Shown one piece after another: positions 9,076 to 21,962 of a stretch of DNA of 64,000 bases. Source of the DNA: Sorghum bicolor (taxonomy: Eukaryota > Streptophyta > Magnoliopsida > Poales > Poaceae); NCBI RefSeq assembly GCF_000003195.3, contig NC_012876.2, positions 2,491,935 through 2,555,934 of the forward strand, in the 5' to 3' direction. Position 1 is the stretch's first letter, and each line of letters begins with the position of its first letter. The translations under genes and the position numbers were made by a program. A model generated the notes under the pieces. It had not been told where the DNA came from, ran no database searches, and was given only the letters and a program-made list of their open reading frames with translations.

Positions 9076-10425
9076 CTGCAAAGATGAGCGAACGACGCAC
9101 CGTCAGAAATTGTTATGGTTTGGTCCAGTTATATATGTTCTGATGCTTGTCAATCATATATATGTTTTTTTTTAAATAATTAGTTAAAAGTATCGTTGGA
9201 CTCATTCGTTTCCGATGCTCGGTGCTTGATTTCAATTCAGATGTTAGAAATTGGAATTTGTTTGTTTATCCTTGGTTAAACTTGTCTAAGTTGAGGCGTG
9301 GAATTTGATTAGCAACCAAACAACCTCTTAAAATTTAAATATTTAAAATTAAGTTTTATACAAAAGTACAAGCAACTTTATATCATTTCAACCGTGGTTG
9401 ATGTTAGATGTTGTCCGGAGGACACACCGCCCTTTCTTAAGGCAACCACAATATGTATAATATTTATCATAAAAATAACTTGTTAATAGTTTTAAATTAT
9501 CATAAATTAAACTTAACCTTTATGATGGCCTAATTATCTATAGAGATAACTTTTAAATAGTTTAAAATATAAACATATTAAAATATAAGTTAACTAAAAA
9601 TTCAGAAGAATCAGACATTAATATTGCCAATCCTAGCATGTAATACAATAATAAGTGGTGCTTCTAGATTACTAGTGCACAACATCAAGTAGTAAGATAG
9701 TACCTCCAAGATCTCTCATCTCTTGATGGCCATAAACTAGTCTCTAGTGACGTAATGTAACTTAATTAATAGTGTTAACTGCTGCTAGTGCAGAGCATAT
9801 GTGAGTAGCTTAAGCTAAGAACTGAAATCTCTAGTCAATGTCGTCTATTAGGGACGCTGGACTTCTCCTCATGCTGGTTTCCAAGTCATCTCTCATCTCC
9901 TTTCTAATTGCAGTTGTAGTCATTGTGCATGTTTCTGTATCTCCAAAGCTACCAGCCAGATGTTGCTTCAACCTTTTTATCCCTCCATAAATGAGTGACC
10001 ACATAGGGTGCATGTCGCCACATCTTTGTTACAAAGGTTTGGTAGTAGGCATACTTCCACCCTGGATTGGATCCGAACTTGCCATTGTGCTATCAACTGT
10101 GAAAACAAAGAATTAAAGAACAACACATGGAAAGGAAGCAGCAGTCCAGTCCACTCCACTCTGCATCTATATACTAGAGGAGCAGCCAGTAGGAGTAAAA
10201 CCAGAGTAGCAGAGAACAGAGGACAGGAAGAGGGAGAGAAGAGGCATACAGACAAGCAGGTGGGAGCTGGGCACCCTGAACCTGAAGAACAGGGGACCGA
10301 GCTTCTGGCCAGTGAGGAGGCAAGGACGAGCAGGAGCAGTCCACACGGGAAATCCTAGCCCTGGGCCCGGGCAAACGACGCGAAATCAACGGACGGGAGG
10401 ACAAGAAGACGACTGAAAATTGATG
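9076..10425. other. Intergenic, nothing recognised
   Basis: AT-rich (9100-9830) then mixed composition (9830-10425). No frame with family resemblance, no clear repeat ends. Confidence 0.45.
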
Positions 10426-10428
10426 TGT

Positions 10429-10983
10429 AGTTGGCCAAACGGGCGGCCTGGCCCGGCATTATGCGGCACTATGTCTATCGTGTCGTGCCGTCTCGGACCA
10501 TCGTGCCAAACTCTCGGTCCAGGCACGGCACTATAGCTTCTTAACCGTGCCGTGCCGTGCCGATAGGCACTGTGGCCCATCGTGCCCGTGCCGGCCCGTG
10601 GCTTCGGGAGAAGTCGAGAAGCTCATTGCGCCCTGCCTCAAGGAGAAGATGAGCGCTACCGCTGTCGTATAGTCAGGCGGGAGAAAGTGTGGCCGCAACA
10701 AGGATGTGTCTGCGCCGCCGACTAGAGAGTTAGGGTTTGAAAGGGTTGTGTGATGCTTATATACATGACTCACTATACATTCAATGGTCATGATCTATCC
10801 TCAAAGCATCAGATGATGAAAATAATCGTGCCAGCGTCGTGCCAGCCTATTAATCGTGCCGTGCCCGTGCCGGCACTGCGGGCCGAAGTTGCGGCCCAGG
10901 CACGGCACTACCACCGGACCGTGCCGTGCCTGGACCGTGCTTTTTAGTGTCGTGCTCGGGCCGGCCTATCGTGTTAGTGCCAG
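10429..10983. mobile_element. hAT-like non-autonomous element
   Basis: ~555 bp. Both ends are dense in subterminal CGTGCCGTGCC / GGCACGGCAC repeats in opposite orientation (10470-10600 and 10850-10970), the arrangement seen in grass hAT (Ac/Ds-type) elements. The left end reads TTGGCCAAACGGGCGGCC and the right end is GGGCCGGCCTATCGTGTTAG. The middle has no transposase reading frame. Exact ends and the expected 8-bp target duplication were not resolved. Confidence 0.6.
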
Positions 10984-11842
10984 ATGGAAATCTATAGATG
11001 TGTGGGGATGCATCAGAGAGCCACACGGGATGTGTCGGCAGGAACTCACTGTGAGTGCGCAGGGAAGCAGGGATGTGCTGCCCGATCATCCTGCTTGAAT
11101 GTTTTGGGACAAATTTGGACTGATTCCTGTTTTATCGTGACTGATTTCAGTTTCACTAGGAGGGGGAGGAGACGATGTCCCTGTTTTATGTGTCCTGCAA
11201 CTTTGATTGTCGTCGGTGGAGGGCATGATCTTAAAACTTCTCCCATAAAATGGAGTTAGTTTGTAATATGTGCCGCATAAGAGCTCAAAACTGAACTGGT
11301 TGAACTTGTTTTTTTTAGTTCTCTTAGAACTATGTATTTTCAAGTCTTGCTAGGGATAATGCGTATGCAATGTAGCTACGCTGCTTATTTTTGCTTATGC
11401 CAGTTTGTTGTGCTTGCAGTTTTCATGCACTGCATAGATGCGATGCATCAACTGATTTCGTAACGCTGAACCTGTTCTCTTTGTCAGATTTATATATGCC
11501 TGAATATGCGGGCTTCTTGTGTCGGCCACTCGTAGGAGGGCCTGCATGCATCCTCAATAAACGATTATGCATTTGAGCTTTGTAATACATTAATTAAAGC
11601 ACAAAGTGATCTGAAATTCAAAGTTACATTACCAACAAAGAAAATGGAGGTATACACCAATCTAGACGGCTGGATGATAGTAGCCAATCAAACTCTTACT
11701 AGATCCGACGATAAAACAAAATTAAATAACTCACTCCAGGAGTCCAGGTCTTCCATTATCGTATATAAATCTTAACTCAGACGACATAATTTACTGTCTC
11801 TCATGGAAACATTAGTACACAGCACACCTTTGCTTATAATAC
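10984..11842. other. Intergenic / 3' flank of F-box gene
   Basis: No gene or repeat ends recognised. The 11580-11842 part probably includes the 3' UTR of the minus-strand FBD gene. Confidence 0.4.
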
Positions 11843-14679
11843 TTACTTAGCCTTAATACTCCAGCCACCAACCCATTTACAAATCCGCCGTCGAGGGGCT
11901 TTGACGACAACAATGTCTTTACCAAAGCGTTGGGAAGCGAGGCGTGCCCAGGCACAAATACTGTCCTCAGGTATGCCTATATTTATTTTGTCATCAGGAT
12001 TTTTATCTAGTTTCACCATTGGTTCAATGGTTACATGCTCAAGCACATCACCGTTTTCCAGAATGCCAAGCAGCAGCTCGATCTGAGGCCGGTAGCACCT
12101 GAACCCGCTCATGTAGACCGTTTTGAGGTGATCAAGTCGGCGCATAGGGAAGACTTCACTTTCGTCACACCAGCAGCTTCCGCCAATCTCGACAGAATAA
12201 CACATCTGTTTCCCAAAGATTTAGAAATCACATGTTAGTCTGCCTAAATTAATAGGAGCCTAATGTTGTTCGTCACCAAAGAAAGAAAAGCATTATATGA
12301 AAAAAGAAAGAAAAGCAAAAAGAAAACAGAAAAAAAAATTACTCACATGCAGTTCTAGTGTCTCCAATCGGGGTGCAAAATCCAAAAACTGAGCAATCTG
12401 AAAAATTCCATCGTGGCTATTTGGGCCATTAGTGAGAATAGTTATTTCACAAGTCAGCTTCCTTAATTTTACAAGCATGCATGTTGGCCTTGTCATCCCA
12501 CGCACCTGAAACATGATCAAAACAAGTAATTAAACACTAACAAATCATTTGAACAACTATGGGCCAAGCAAAGATGAACACTAGGTACCTGCAAGGACCA
12601 GAGCCAGGTCGGATTGTATTCCCGCATAGAGGCACATACATGTAGCTCCTTGACTGCTGAAATACTGGGAATAATTCCAGCAATGGCACAGACGAATCCT
12701 TTGTTACTGACTTGTTCAGCCAATGGCATCCGAAAAAATGTAATGGTTACCTTCTCTAGATTTGAGCAACCATGAAGCAATATGGGAATCACAAACCCTT
12801 GGTACCCAAAATGAGTAAGACCAGTAACCTGAAAATCAACCATCTTGAGACTCATATTGCAAATTAGCAAATGTCTAAGTTTATCGAGTGGGTGTGGTAT
12901 GTTCAGCTCTGCGACACCAGAGCATGCAATGAGCTCTAAGTCCTCAAGAATAGGGCAATTTAGTAACAATTCTGGAAGATCTCCAATTATTTCAGCACAG
13001 TGCAAATGAAGCTTCACAAGTTTCTTGAAGCCACATATATCCGAACGTGGCTTTATAGAAACATTAGTGAGAAACAAGGATTGGACAAAAGGGCCATCTA
13101 GACCATCTAAAGCCTGGAGAGGGAAATGATAAACCTCTTTGGTAGGTCCTATATCTTTCCTTTGTGGCCCCAGGTTGATATCTATAATCTTGGCCGACTT
13201 TGATGCAGTGGCAAAGTATACCCACCTATCAAGATGATCTGAGCAGTTCTTCTCAAGGTAGCACCTGATGCTGAACTTATTGAGCCTAGTACCAGTGTGC
13301 TTCTGAATAACAGAATTTACTGTCTCAATGAACTTTGCTCCTTTTATTTTGACACTATCCTCATCAGTGGGCCCATCTTCAGTGCCATCAAAGCATAAAT
13401 TAGGGTACCGTGTCCAGACCTCTCTCCACTTTCTTGATACAATGCTTGTCCTTGCAGCCTCTTTTGGTGACTGTAGGGACAATACCAAATGCTGAATTTC
13501 CTGTCAAAAGAAAGGATAATGACAAGGGTTTAGTTTTGAACAAAAGTACAATAATCATGCAGTACTCAGTAGTGGGCACACACCATGATTGAAGAACTTC
13601 ATGCGCTTTCGCACATGTAAATCGGCCACTGAGCAGATAAGATAGTGCAAAAGAACCAAAGTAGAAAAAGAAATGTGCTCAGCTAATTAATGGCCTTCCA
13701 CAGGATGCCATTGGTAAATTGGAGTCTTCAAGTCAAGTTCATTGTATTTCATGCCACAAACAACACTCAGAAAACTACGCACAGCAGGGAGAGGTAGATG
13801 ATTCTTTACTAAAAATTTATGATGCACCTTTTATGTTTCGAGCTAGAGAACAATATAAGCATAGGTCAGGTGTCTCAATAGAAGCACTGAAGAGTGCTAA
13901 ATATGGATGCCAGGACAAGTCAGGATGGAAGATACAGCAAACATATAGTAGAAGTCTGAGATGAAATTATGAGACTTTGAGAAAAAATAAGTGGGGCCAA
14001 GAGAACATTCAAAAAGTATGTGCTACCTTCGTAAGAAAACATCCCATCATCCAGGAGCGAATGAGACGACCAAGATAGTGCTACAGGTTGCAAAATCATA
14101 ATTGACTAGATCCAAAATATAGTTGCAAAAAAGAAAGATGATTTCTGGATTTTGTGCACAAACTGCAGCAAGGGGACTCCAAATGGCTAGGTTGCCGATT
14201 GAATTGTGAATGCTGTTTTTCCTTCCTCTTGTTTGGGTGCAAATGCAGTAGTGCACAATACACAAATTGCTGAACAGGATAGAGTTTTTATGTTAGGAGA
14301 AACTTGTACATTCTGCTGCCATGCCCTCTCCCAGGCCTCATAAGTTCTAACCTATACCAGAAGGCATCTTAAAACGCTTTGGCTAATCGTTGCGCAGGTT
14401 CATGAAGGAAAGGGTAGCCTACTTATAGCATAAAAACATTAAAGATTAATCTTTTCTTCATGTCCAAAAGAACTGAAGAATGATTGCATTCTTCGTAAAC
14501 TTATTGTGAATTTGTGATTCCACAACCCAATCGAACAGAGAGGAGACGACAGGGCAGAAAAAAAAGAGGATTTTTACCTCCGGAAGGTCGCCCATTTGGA
14601 ATGGGGAGAACTCGAGTGCGTCGCTAAGGCATTGGTGGTGGTCCAACCTCCTGATTTTGGCCGCCCCCTGGTCCTCCAT
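11843..14679 (-). CDS. F-box / LRR / FBD-domain protein
   Basis: Four-exon model: 14578-14679, 12589-13500, 12347-12505 and 11843-12205. All junctions are GT-AG and phase 0, giving 511 residues. The F-box is split by intron 1 (MGDLPE | EIQHLVLSLQSPKEAARTSI, then SRKWREVWTRYPNLCFDG). A plant LRR region follows with LELIACSGVAELNIPH and LRHLLICNMSLK, and the last exon is an FBD domain (LDHLKTVYMSGFRC, ENGDVLEHVTIEPMVKLD). FBD-F-box proteins are presumed SCF substrate receptors; they form one of the largest and fastest-evolving grass families. The start at 14679 is the first ATG in frame. Upstream codons remain open (to 14742) but lack an ATG. Intron 1 (~1.08 kb) has no recognised insert. Family call is firm; substrate unknown. 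Confidence 0.88.
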
Positions 14680-14934
14680 ACGCAGCTGCTGCTGGAGACG
14701 AAACAAATCCTGGATTAGGCACGGCCGGCGAGAGCACCCCACCCCCCTCCCCCCACCCCAGAAGATAGATATAGCCGACCAGGCCCCGGCTCCGGCTCCG
14801 GCTCCGGACCGGATACTCCCTTCTCTAGAGCATCTCCTAATATATCTAGCCTTCCAGAAAGAGTATTTGGAATCCTTTTTCCGTTCGGAAACAATCGGGT
14901 AAAACCGGGAGATAGATGTAGAGGTTAATATTTA

Positions 14935-15425
14935 CTCCCTCCATCCCAAATTATAAATTATTTTAAAAAATTTATAAAGTTAAAATATTATAAATTTGAT
15001 TAAATTTATACGGTAAAAATAACATTTGTGATATTAACTAAATAATATTAGATTCTTCATTAATTATATTTTTATAGTATATTTATTTGATGTCACAAAA
15101 CTTTATAATTTTTTTAGTTTTAATTAAACTTGAGATGTTTTGTCTTCAAGATTCCTAGAATGACTTGTTTAGTTTCCAAAAAATTTTGCAAAATTTTTCA
15201 GATTCCCCGTCACATCGAATCTTTAGACGCATGCATTGAGTATTAAATATAGACGAAAATAAAAACTATTTGCATAGTTTGGTCGAAATTGATGGGACGG
15301 ATCTTTTAAGCCTAGTTAATCCATGATTGGACAATATTTTTCACAAACAAACGAAAGTGCTACAGTACCTGTTTTGCAAAAATTTTTGAAACTAAACAAT
15401 GCCTTACAATTTGGAACGAAGAGAG
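14935..15425. mobile_element. Stowaway MITE interrupted by another MITE
   Basis: Left end CTCCCTCCATCCCAAATTAT and right end AATTTGGAACGAAGAGAG, flanked by TA (14933-14934 and 15426-15427). The right part is interrupted by the GGCCTTGTTTAG-family element at ~15164-15403. Removing that leaves a Stowaway of about 250 bp. Confidence 0.85.
15164..15403. mobile_element. GGCCTTGTTTAG-family MITE, nested
   Basis: Reads CTTGTTTAGTTTCCAAAAAA at the left and AAACTAAACAATGCC at the right, with the family interior ATTCCCCGTCACATCGAATC and TTAATCCATGATTGGACAAT. It lies within the Stowaway at 14935-15425, so it inserted later. Sister copies in this window: ~16870-17076, 26187-26421, 30255-30496, 40898-41124 and 55658-55884. 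Confidence 0.8.
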
Positions 15426-15468
15426 TACTTGCTCAAGCAGAGGAGACCTTTTCGTCGGTGGAAGTTCA

Positions 15469-16267
15469 TCGACTATCTCCAACAGGGCCGACCTGAACAC
15501 GGGACCTATTCATGTCACGCACAGCGAAGAAACAAAGCACCTAAAACTGTTGAACTCCAACAGTGAACGCAAAAACAGAGCTCCGCCACCGAGCTCCGAC
15601 CCGCCCCCTCCCCGCCGAGCTCTCCACGCGAGCGCCGACCTGCCTCCTCCCCACCGAGCTCCGCTCGAGCTCTCCGCGCGAGCGCCGGCCCGCCCCCTCC
15701 CTGTCGAGCTCTCCGCGCGAGCGCTGACCTGCCTCCTCCCCACCGAGCTGCGCTGCTGAGCTCCCCGTCAAGCTCCGGCCCGCCCCCTCCCCACCAAGCT
15801 CCCTGCTGAGCTCCGCCACCGAGCCCTTGCAGAGCTCCACCGCTGAGCGCCGGCCCGTCCCCTCCTCGCCAAGCGCTGAGGCACCCGCAGGCAGATCTAG
15901 CAGCGCCGGACCGCTTCACCGTCGTCCGGCCCGCCTGGCTGAGCGCTATCCATGGGCTCGCCTGGCCGCGCCTCGTCCTCGCCGCGGTCCTGCCTCGACA
16001 TCGTCGTTCGTGGTCACCGGACCTCCCCGCGCTCCAGCTGCCGGAGTGGGGGTGGGAGAAGAGGGAGGAGGACCCCAGCGTCGGAGATTTGCGTCGTGCA
16101 CAGAGATGACGCATGTATGCCTTCTGTTTGGCCTCGTACCTAAAATGCATGCATGTTGTCAGTTGTGTTTGCGTCCTCCATTGGAGCGTGATTAGAGGAC
16201 GCAAAACAATGTAGAAGACGGATTTTGGGTTTGGGTAGTGTTTTGCCAACTCCGTTGAAAAATAGTC
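15469..16267. mobile_element. Non-autonomous TIR element with GC-rich tandem filler
   Basis: Left terminus GACTATCTCCAACAGGGCC and right terminus CCAACTCCGTTGAAAAATAG are imperfect inverses of each other, with a possible TCA target duplication. The left terminus resembles that of the element at 49282-49972. Between the ends, 15570-15860 is a degenerate ~45-60-bp GC-rich tandem repeat (CGAGCTC(T/C)CCGCGCGAGCGC). Open frames across it are compositional. Confidence 0.6.
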
Positions 16268-16869
16268 TCAATCCTCTTTACTGCAGTCACCCTTATCGAC
16301 TTCATTCATCCTGCAGTTATGGGCATCGGACCCTTCGCTAAAGATCCAACGGCTGATGACTCCGATCAGCCTTTCATGCGTTGGGCCTTAGCCTATCTCA
16401 GCCCAAGGCACCATGCTAGCTCGCCTCTGTCCTTGTCTTCGTCGTTGCGGAGCGGAGCGTGTCGCCGGAGAATAGGAGGAGAAAGGTCAGCTGTACAGTA
16501 CTCTGCAGTCAGCTGATCTGATCTGACGGTACACAGTTTCCACGAGGCTCCTAAGTGTTGCATGCCTTCACGTGCTGGGCCTCGGCCCAACAAGGATGAT
16601 GCCGGCGGCTGCTGTATCCCTTATGTTTTTCTGGGCTTAGATGGGCCACTAGACCAGCCTGCTACAAGTGTTCGATTGGGATAACCGTTGGATCACAGCG
16701 GACGTCTACCATGTTGGTCAAACCTTTTCCGCCGGCGGACAATACCTTCGTCAGGTGCAGTAGCGTTATTCAGCCCCGTTATTCAGGATGCTCGAGAGAA
16801 GTCCTGCGTGCGTTGGGTGCGTCCTCCTCCACGAACTGAGTTTGCAGTGAACCGAGACTGACAGAACGA
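16268..16869. other. Intergenic, nothing recognised
   Basis: Mixed-composition sequence without a supported gene or repeat boundary. Confidence 0.4.
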
Positions 16870-17076
16870 TATAACTTTGGGGTAGCACTTTCATCTGTAT
16901 TTAATAAATATTATCCAATTATAAACTAACTACACTCAAAATATTAGTCTAATAAATTACAGGCAATTAGTTATTTGTTTTATCTATATTTAATACTCCA
17001 TGCATGTGTCGCAAGATTCGATGTGACGAAAAATCTAAAAAAAATTTGCATAACTTTTTGAGAACTAAACAAGGCC
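16870..17076. mobile_element. GGCCTTGTTTAG-family MITE, left-truncated
   Basis: Right end AGAACTAAACAAGGCC and interior AAGATTCGATGTGACG match the family. The left terminus is missing, so the left boundary is approximate. Confidence 0.65.
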
Positions 17077-17298
17077 TTTGATGCGACATTTTCTTTTCTA
17101 TCCATTCATACTTCATGTACCAGAATAATTGAATAAATACAGGACAAGAAACAGGATACAAGAAAACGCAGCGTCACCCTAGTTGCCACGCTGCTTTGGC
17201 CTCACTTCAAACAGCCAAACACTTGCTTAGGCCAGCACATGGATGAATAACACTGTTGAGCCTAGTTAGTACACATCAAAGGAGCTCAGATTTCAGAT

Positions 17299-20200
17299 TC
17301 AGAGCTGCACCACATGACCCAACGAGGACAATTCATCATTGATCTTTGAGGCCAAGTCCTCATCAACCTCCATCCTAGTGCACAACTTTGGGATGGAATA
17401 AGGCCGTGCTACTGCTGCAGTCGGCTCTTGATCGCCCGCCTCCGTCTCCATTCTGTCTGGCTTGTCCACAGATGCACAGTTCTCCTTCCCAAACAGCTGC
17501 TCAATAAGATCACGGCAAGGCTTCAGATCATCCTCGCTCCGTGCTCTTGTCAGCTTACCAAGCAGCTCGTTCAGTTTCGCGGTTCTCTCCATCTTCTGCT
17601 TTGCGATAAACTTCATTGGGCTTGGATGATCATCCTGAGTTGGATCAGATGGTTTGTCATCCTCATTGGCGCTTTGGCTCTCAAGCAGTTTCTTCAGCTT
17701 CTGGTCCAAGATAGTGGCAACCCTCTCCTTGAAGCTATCAGCAGTTTCGTTATCTGACTTCAACCTCACCTTTGCCTCCGAAACCAACAAGTCCATCCTC
17801 TCTTCTTCTGAAGAAGTTGCTTCAGCTTCTGGCTCAACATCAGCATCTTCCATGGGACAGAATGTTTCCTCCAGTAACCCAACATTCTGTGTATACCTCT
17901 CATATGCTTCATTTTCAGCATCAATATCTCCTTGCATATGTTCCTTTAGCTTCATAAACCTCCACTTGTTTATACCCACAACATCCTAGAACAAAACAAA
18001 AGTCACAAAAGAAACAAAAAGCGGTTCGAAACAAACAGAGCGCGTGAAACAGCCAATAACCTTTTTGGTAAGCGACTTCTTTGTTTGGAGAGACTTCAGA
18101 AAATGCTGGGGAAGCTTTTGCAAGGCAGCCAGCCTTGATGCTGAACTGTGAAAAAGCAACAACCAAGCATTAAAACAATACAGTTGTTTGCAAGAGATTA
18201 ATTGTCAACTTATGTTTTATATATGAATTTTACCTGGTTGCAGGTAAATTGGTAGACGGCTGTTCTGTTGCAGGAGCAGTAGCAGGTGATGGCTTATCTG
18301 GCAATGTGTTGGTCTGCTTCAGAACTATCATGATAGGTAAAGCAAGGCAACATCAGTGGTGTTCAGAGTAGAGTAAAAAATAAACAACATTATGGCATAG
18401 CAACATTATGGCATAGCACAGAGCAGCAGACATGATAATAGACAATGTAAAAGAAAGTTGAAAATAAGAAAAATGGAATATACATGCAGATTGAGATAGA
18501 AATATCATAAAAATAAAACATCAATGTTCATAAGAAATGATTCTAACATAACCACTAGCATTGCTTGGCTAGGCTGGAAGTTTGGAACTACAAAAACTTC
18601 CCATCCCAAACCTTCACTTTTTTCCTTCACTACCCTCTTCCGCCATTTCTTCATGAATCATGAAGAGAATATCTCCATTGACAGTCAATGCAAGGTTTAA
18701 TCAATAACCAATCTAACACTTCATCCCCACATATTTGACATGTCCTTGAAGCAAGATAGGGTCACACATCCTCTCAGAGGATGCAAGTCCACCATGAAAA
18801 ATTCCTCTATGGCCTTCTATTACTTGTTTAATTTTTTTACACATTGTATTTCTGTTGGATGTGTGGTGCTTGCAGTTTGTGAAGACTTCTTCCAAACCAT
18901 AGTGACATAAAACAGGGTCGAAGACATCGACCCAAGACCCGGGAACGTCACCCTGATATGAATACATAGGGTTATTTTCAACCCTGCCGTGTATAAACCC
19001 CCCGCAAGTCTCAAGTAGCGAACCATGTTCCTCGGCCCCGTTGACCCAGAAACTTTGTGACTATGTTCCAAACATTGTTCCAGGCATTACTTCTGGATGT
19101 AAATTTCTGACTGCTAATAACCAGTTCATTTGTCTAAGAACTTGCCATAAATATTTGAAAACACACAAATAGTAAATCTAAATCATTGCTAGGATGGATT
19201 GGTTAAATCTGCTAGCTTGCACCTATAAGCAAGCTCATTTCGTCTACGAAACCAAATGTACCCTAAATATAGAAAGTTCTGGAACAACTGCTGAATGAGG
19301 GTAAAGAAAAGCCGAAGTTGTCTTGATAGCATTCTCCACAATCTGTTTTGCTAATACTGATCCCCAAACTCAGTTATCAGTTTTACATTTTAGCACTCAT
19401 TCCCTTCCTGATTGTTTGCATAACACTGTGTCAAACCTGCTGTCTCAGAACTGCTGGACAAGATGGAGGGTCCTCCAGTGCTAAATGAGAAGAGAGAGGA
19501 TGTGCATGGAGCACAGCTTCACTCTTGGTGTAGTCCCCAGGAGATGACCTCAAGCAGGTGGCATTGCTTACCTTATGGGCTCAGTGGCAGTACGGGATCT
19601 GTGGTTTGGCAGTTGGTCAAGTGCGATGCTCATGGACATCAAGCACCGTGGCGATATCCACTAGAGAGTGCCCTGCACTGAGGACGGTGAGATCTGTGTG
19701 GCTGCAGGGGTAGAAGATGGAGAGTAAAGGCAGAACACGACAGGGGATTGGGAGTGTCCATGGAGACAGAATATAAATGTGCAAGTCCTGCATTCCAACC
19801 TGTGCCACTGGTTTCCAATTGTGCTGCACAGGACTAGGATGGGGAAAAACGGAGTAGGGACTAGGAAGTGAAGATAGGACACTGAGTTTGGAGAGTAGTA
19901 TGTTAGCAAAACAATTTCGTGGAGGGGCTATAGAGGCAATTTTGCCTAACCAAAAATAGAAGGGATGCCTGGTAAACTGTCCTGACCAGATATGTAATTG
20001 TGCAGATATTTAGATAGAATATCACCATTTACCAAACTGCTTGTGGGTCACTAACTTTAAATTTAGATTATCATTTTTTTATAACAGTGCAGATTATCAC
20101 GTTAAAGGAGTACATCACACATACCATGGATGTGGCAAGGATTCTGGGCCTTGTAGCAGCAGCTCTTGCAACACTGGAACGGACACCTGAAAGTCCAAGC

Positions 20201-20600
20201 AGAGCACACACATATAATTCATTACCAAGTCAAAAATTATTGTGGTCTCTATCACATAACCAAAGGTGAAGGTTCTCAGTTGACTGTAAGCTGCCTCTGC
20301 ACACCATACCACAAGTAGAAGGAAATAATTCTGCTTAATAAGGAAGTATCGATAAACTCTTTCTTCTTACCGGGAACGGGCGACGTTACCACACTGGATG
20401 CACTTGGGCTTGTTAAGACCCCGAAGGTTTGGCTTGGGCATGTCAAAGGCGGCGGCTGGAATAGGAGGTGGCTTCTGCGGCGTCCCATTGCTGTTGGCCA
20501 CCGCCGGCACAGGAGCAGGAGTAGCAGCAGGGGAAGGCGAGTCACCAGCCGCCGCCTTGGCGACTGTGGCAGCAGCAGCGGCGGGCTTCACATCTGGCAT
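17299..20600 (-). CDS. Conserved plant protein with N-terminal Cys-rich zinc-finger-like motif, function unknown
   Basis: Five exons: 20371-20600, 20125-20186, 18234-18324, 18061-18145 and 17299-17985. All are GT-AG with consistent frame, giving 384 residues from ATG 20600 (MPDVKPAAAA) to TGA. The first ~60 residues are Ala/Pro-rich. Residues ~66-98 hold KCIQCGNVARSR | CPFQCCKSCCYKAQNPCHIH, a run of eight Cys and two His split by intron 1. Its spacing recalls the RING-like finger of SHI/LRP1 proteins, but the IGGH domain of that family is not seen. The rest is charged and helix-prone: GINKWRFMKLKEHMQGDIDA, SEEERMDLLVSEAKVRLKS, KQKMERTAKLNELLGKL. This suggests a nuclear or cytosolic metal-binding protein, but that is inference. 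Intron 3 is ~1.8 kb. I do not recognise a named gene. Confidence 0.85.
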
Positions 20601-21715
20601 GGTTCTCCTCAACCCAGCGAAACTTGTGGGGAAAAAAGTAAAGTCAGCAAATGGGGAAAAAAGTAAAGTGCACTTGAGAGACTAGGATTTGAATTCGTTT
20701 GTGAATAAGAGGAAATCTAAGGGGGGGAAAGAGCATGCATCCAAGCAGTGCCAGACACAGGATTTTAACCTGCGGTGTGGATGATCGCAAAAAAAAAAAC
20801 ATAATATACAATATAACAACCATAAATCCTACAATGGTTCGATATAATACCTTAGATTCAACGATTAACAAACTAGAATAAACTATAATGTATAAATTCT
20901 ACTATAATGTTGTTTCCGTTTCCAAACTCCTTGAAATTTGACTATATAACATTGTTTCTATTTCTGGTAGTATTTGTGAAATTCCACAAAAACAGACTTC
21001 AAAAGGAAAGAATGCAATTCAATTGGACACTAGTGCATTCTATTGTTGAGAAAACTAGGTGTTAAATTTGTTCGGTAGAACTTTCATTAGCTAGTCACTA
21101 TTCACTAGGGAAGGGCAGAATCCAGTATTTCCCCAAGGAACGGGAGCAGGAAATTTTCATATAATTCAGAAACAGACGTTTCAGTGCTTGACACACGAAT
21201 CTGCAGTCATATTTAAGTGAAGAATCATACGATGCTGCCGCGTCAGACTAACAGTAATTTTGAGAGCTATCTACATTCAAAATCCCTAACCTTAAGAGGG
21301 AAGTAGGCACTCACCAGGAACCAGTTGGCAAGGGGTCAGCTGCAGGCCTGGAGGCGCGTCACACGCTGGGGTCAGAGTCAGACTACCCTGCGGGGCGCTG
21401 GGAGAGGTGAGGTTCCGCTGGACGCAGCCCGCAAAGCGCAGGGCGGCCGCAGCCCGCAAGGCGACGGGGGAATCCGAGAGTAGCAGATCGGGAATCGGCC
21501 GGGCCGGGGCAGTCCCCTCTACGGCTGCGCGCCTACCAGCGGTGCGTGTGGCGTCGTCTTCGCGCGGAGGCAGCTGGCGGCGGCACGTCGTCGTATCTCG
21601 CTCCGGGGAGAGGAAGAACGGGCGAACAGGCGTCAGGCGGGGGTCGACGCTGACGGCTTGGGAGTTGAGAGTTATTAGGGCTGGGGCTTTTTCTCGAGAT
21701 TGGGCCTTCAAAATC
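20601..21715 (-). other. Probable 5' leader and promoter of the Cys-rich gene
   Basis: Minus-strand reading shows an acceptor (CCCACAAG) ending at 20623, 22 bases before the ATG. A donor GGTTCCTG|GTGAGTG is at ~21315. This suggests a non-coding first exon in the GC-rich stretch ~21315-21700 and a ~690-bp leader intron. This is inference from splice sites only. Confidence 0.4.
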
Positions 21716-21915
21716 TGAGTGCTGAAGTGTATTTTAGGCCAAAATCGACGGCAGGCAAGGCCTCAGGAGAGGTCCGGGGAAGAGAGCAGCGCCTCTCGTC
21801 AAGGAAATTGGGTGGGAGGAGGCCTCGCCGGCGACGAGCAAGGACACGAGGTGGCAGCGGCGGTCGGGGTGGCGTGGAACAAGGAGATGACGAAGGAGAA
21901 GACGAAAGCCCGAAA

Positions 21916-21962
21916 CCTTACTCTGGGCTTGGGCTTGGGTTTGGGCTTGGGTTGGCTCGGCC
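21916..21962. repeat. GGGCTT hexanucleotide repeat
   Basis: Repeated GGGCTTGGGCTTGGGTTT units, about six in a row, create a Gly-Leu frame that is not taken as coding. Confidence 0.7.

Noticed and set aside
15515..16249. 244-codon minus-strand frame in GC-rich sequence
   Set aside because: Built on the short-period tandem repeat within the transposon at 15469-16267; the protein is repetitive Gly/Ala/Arg.
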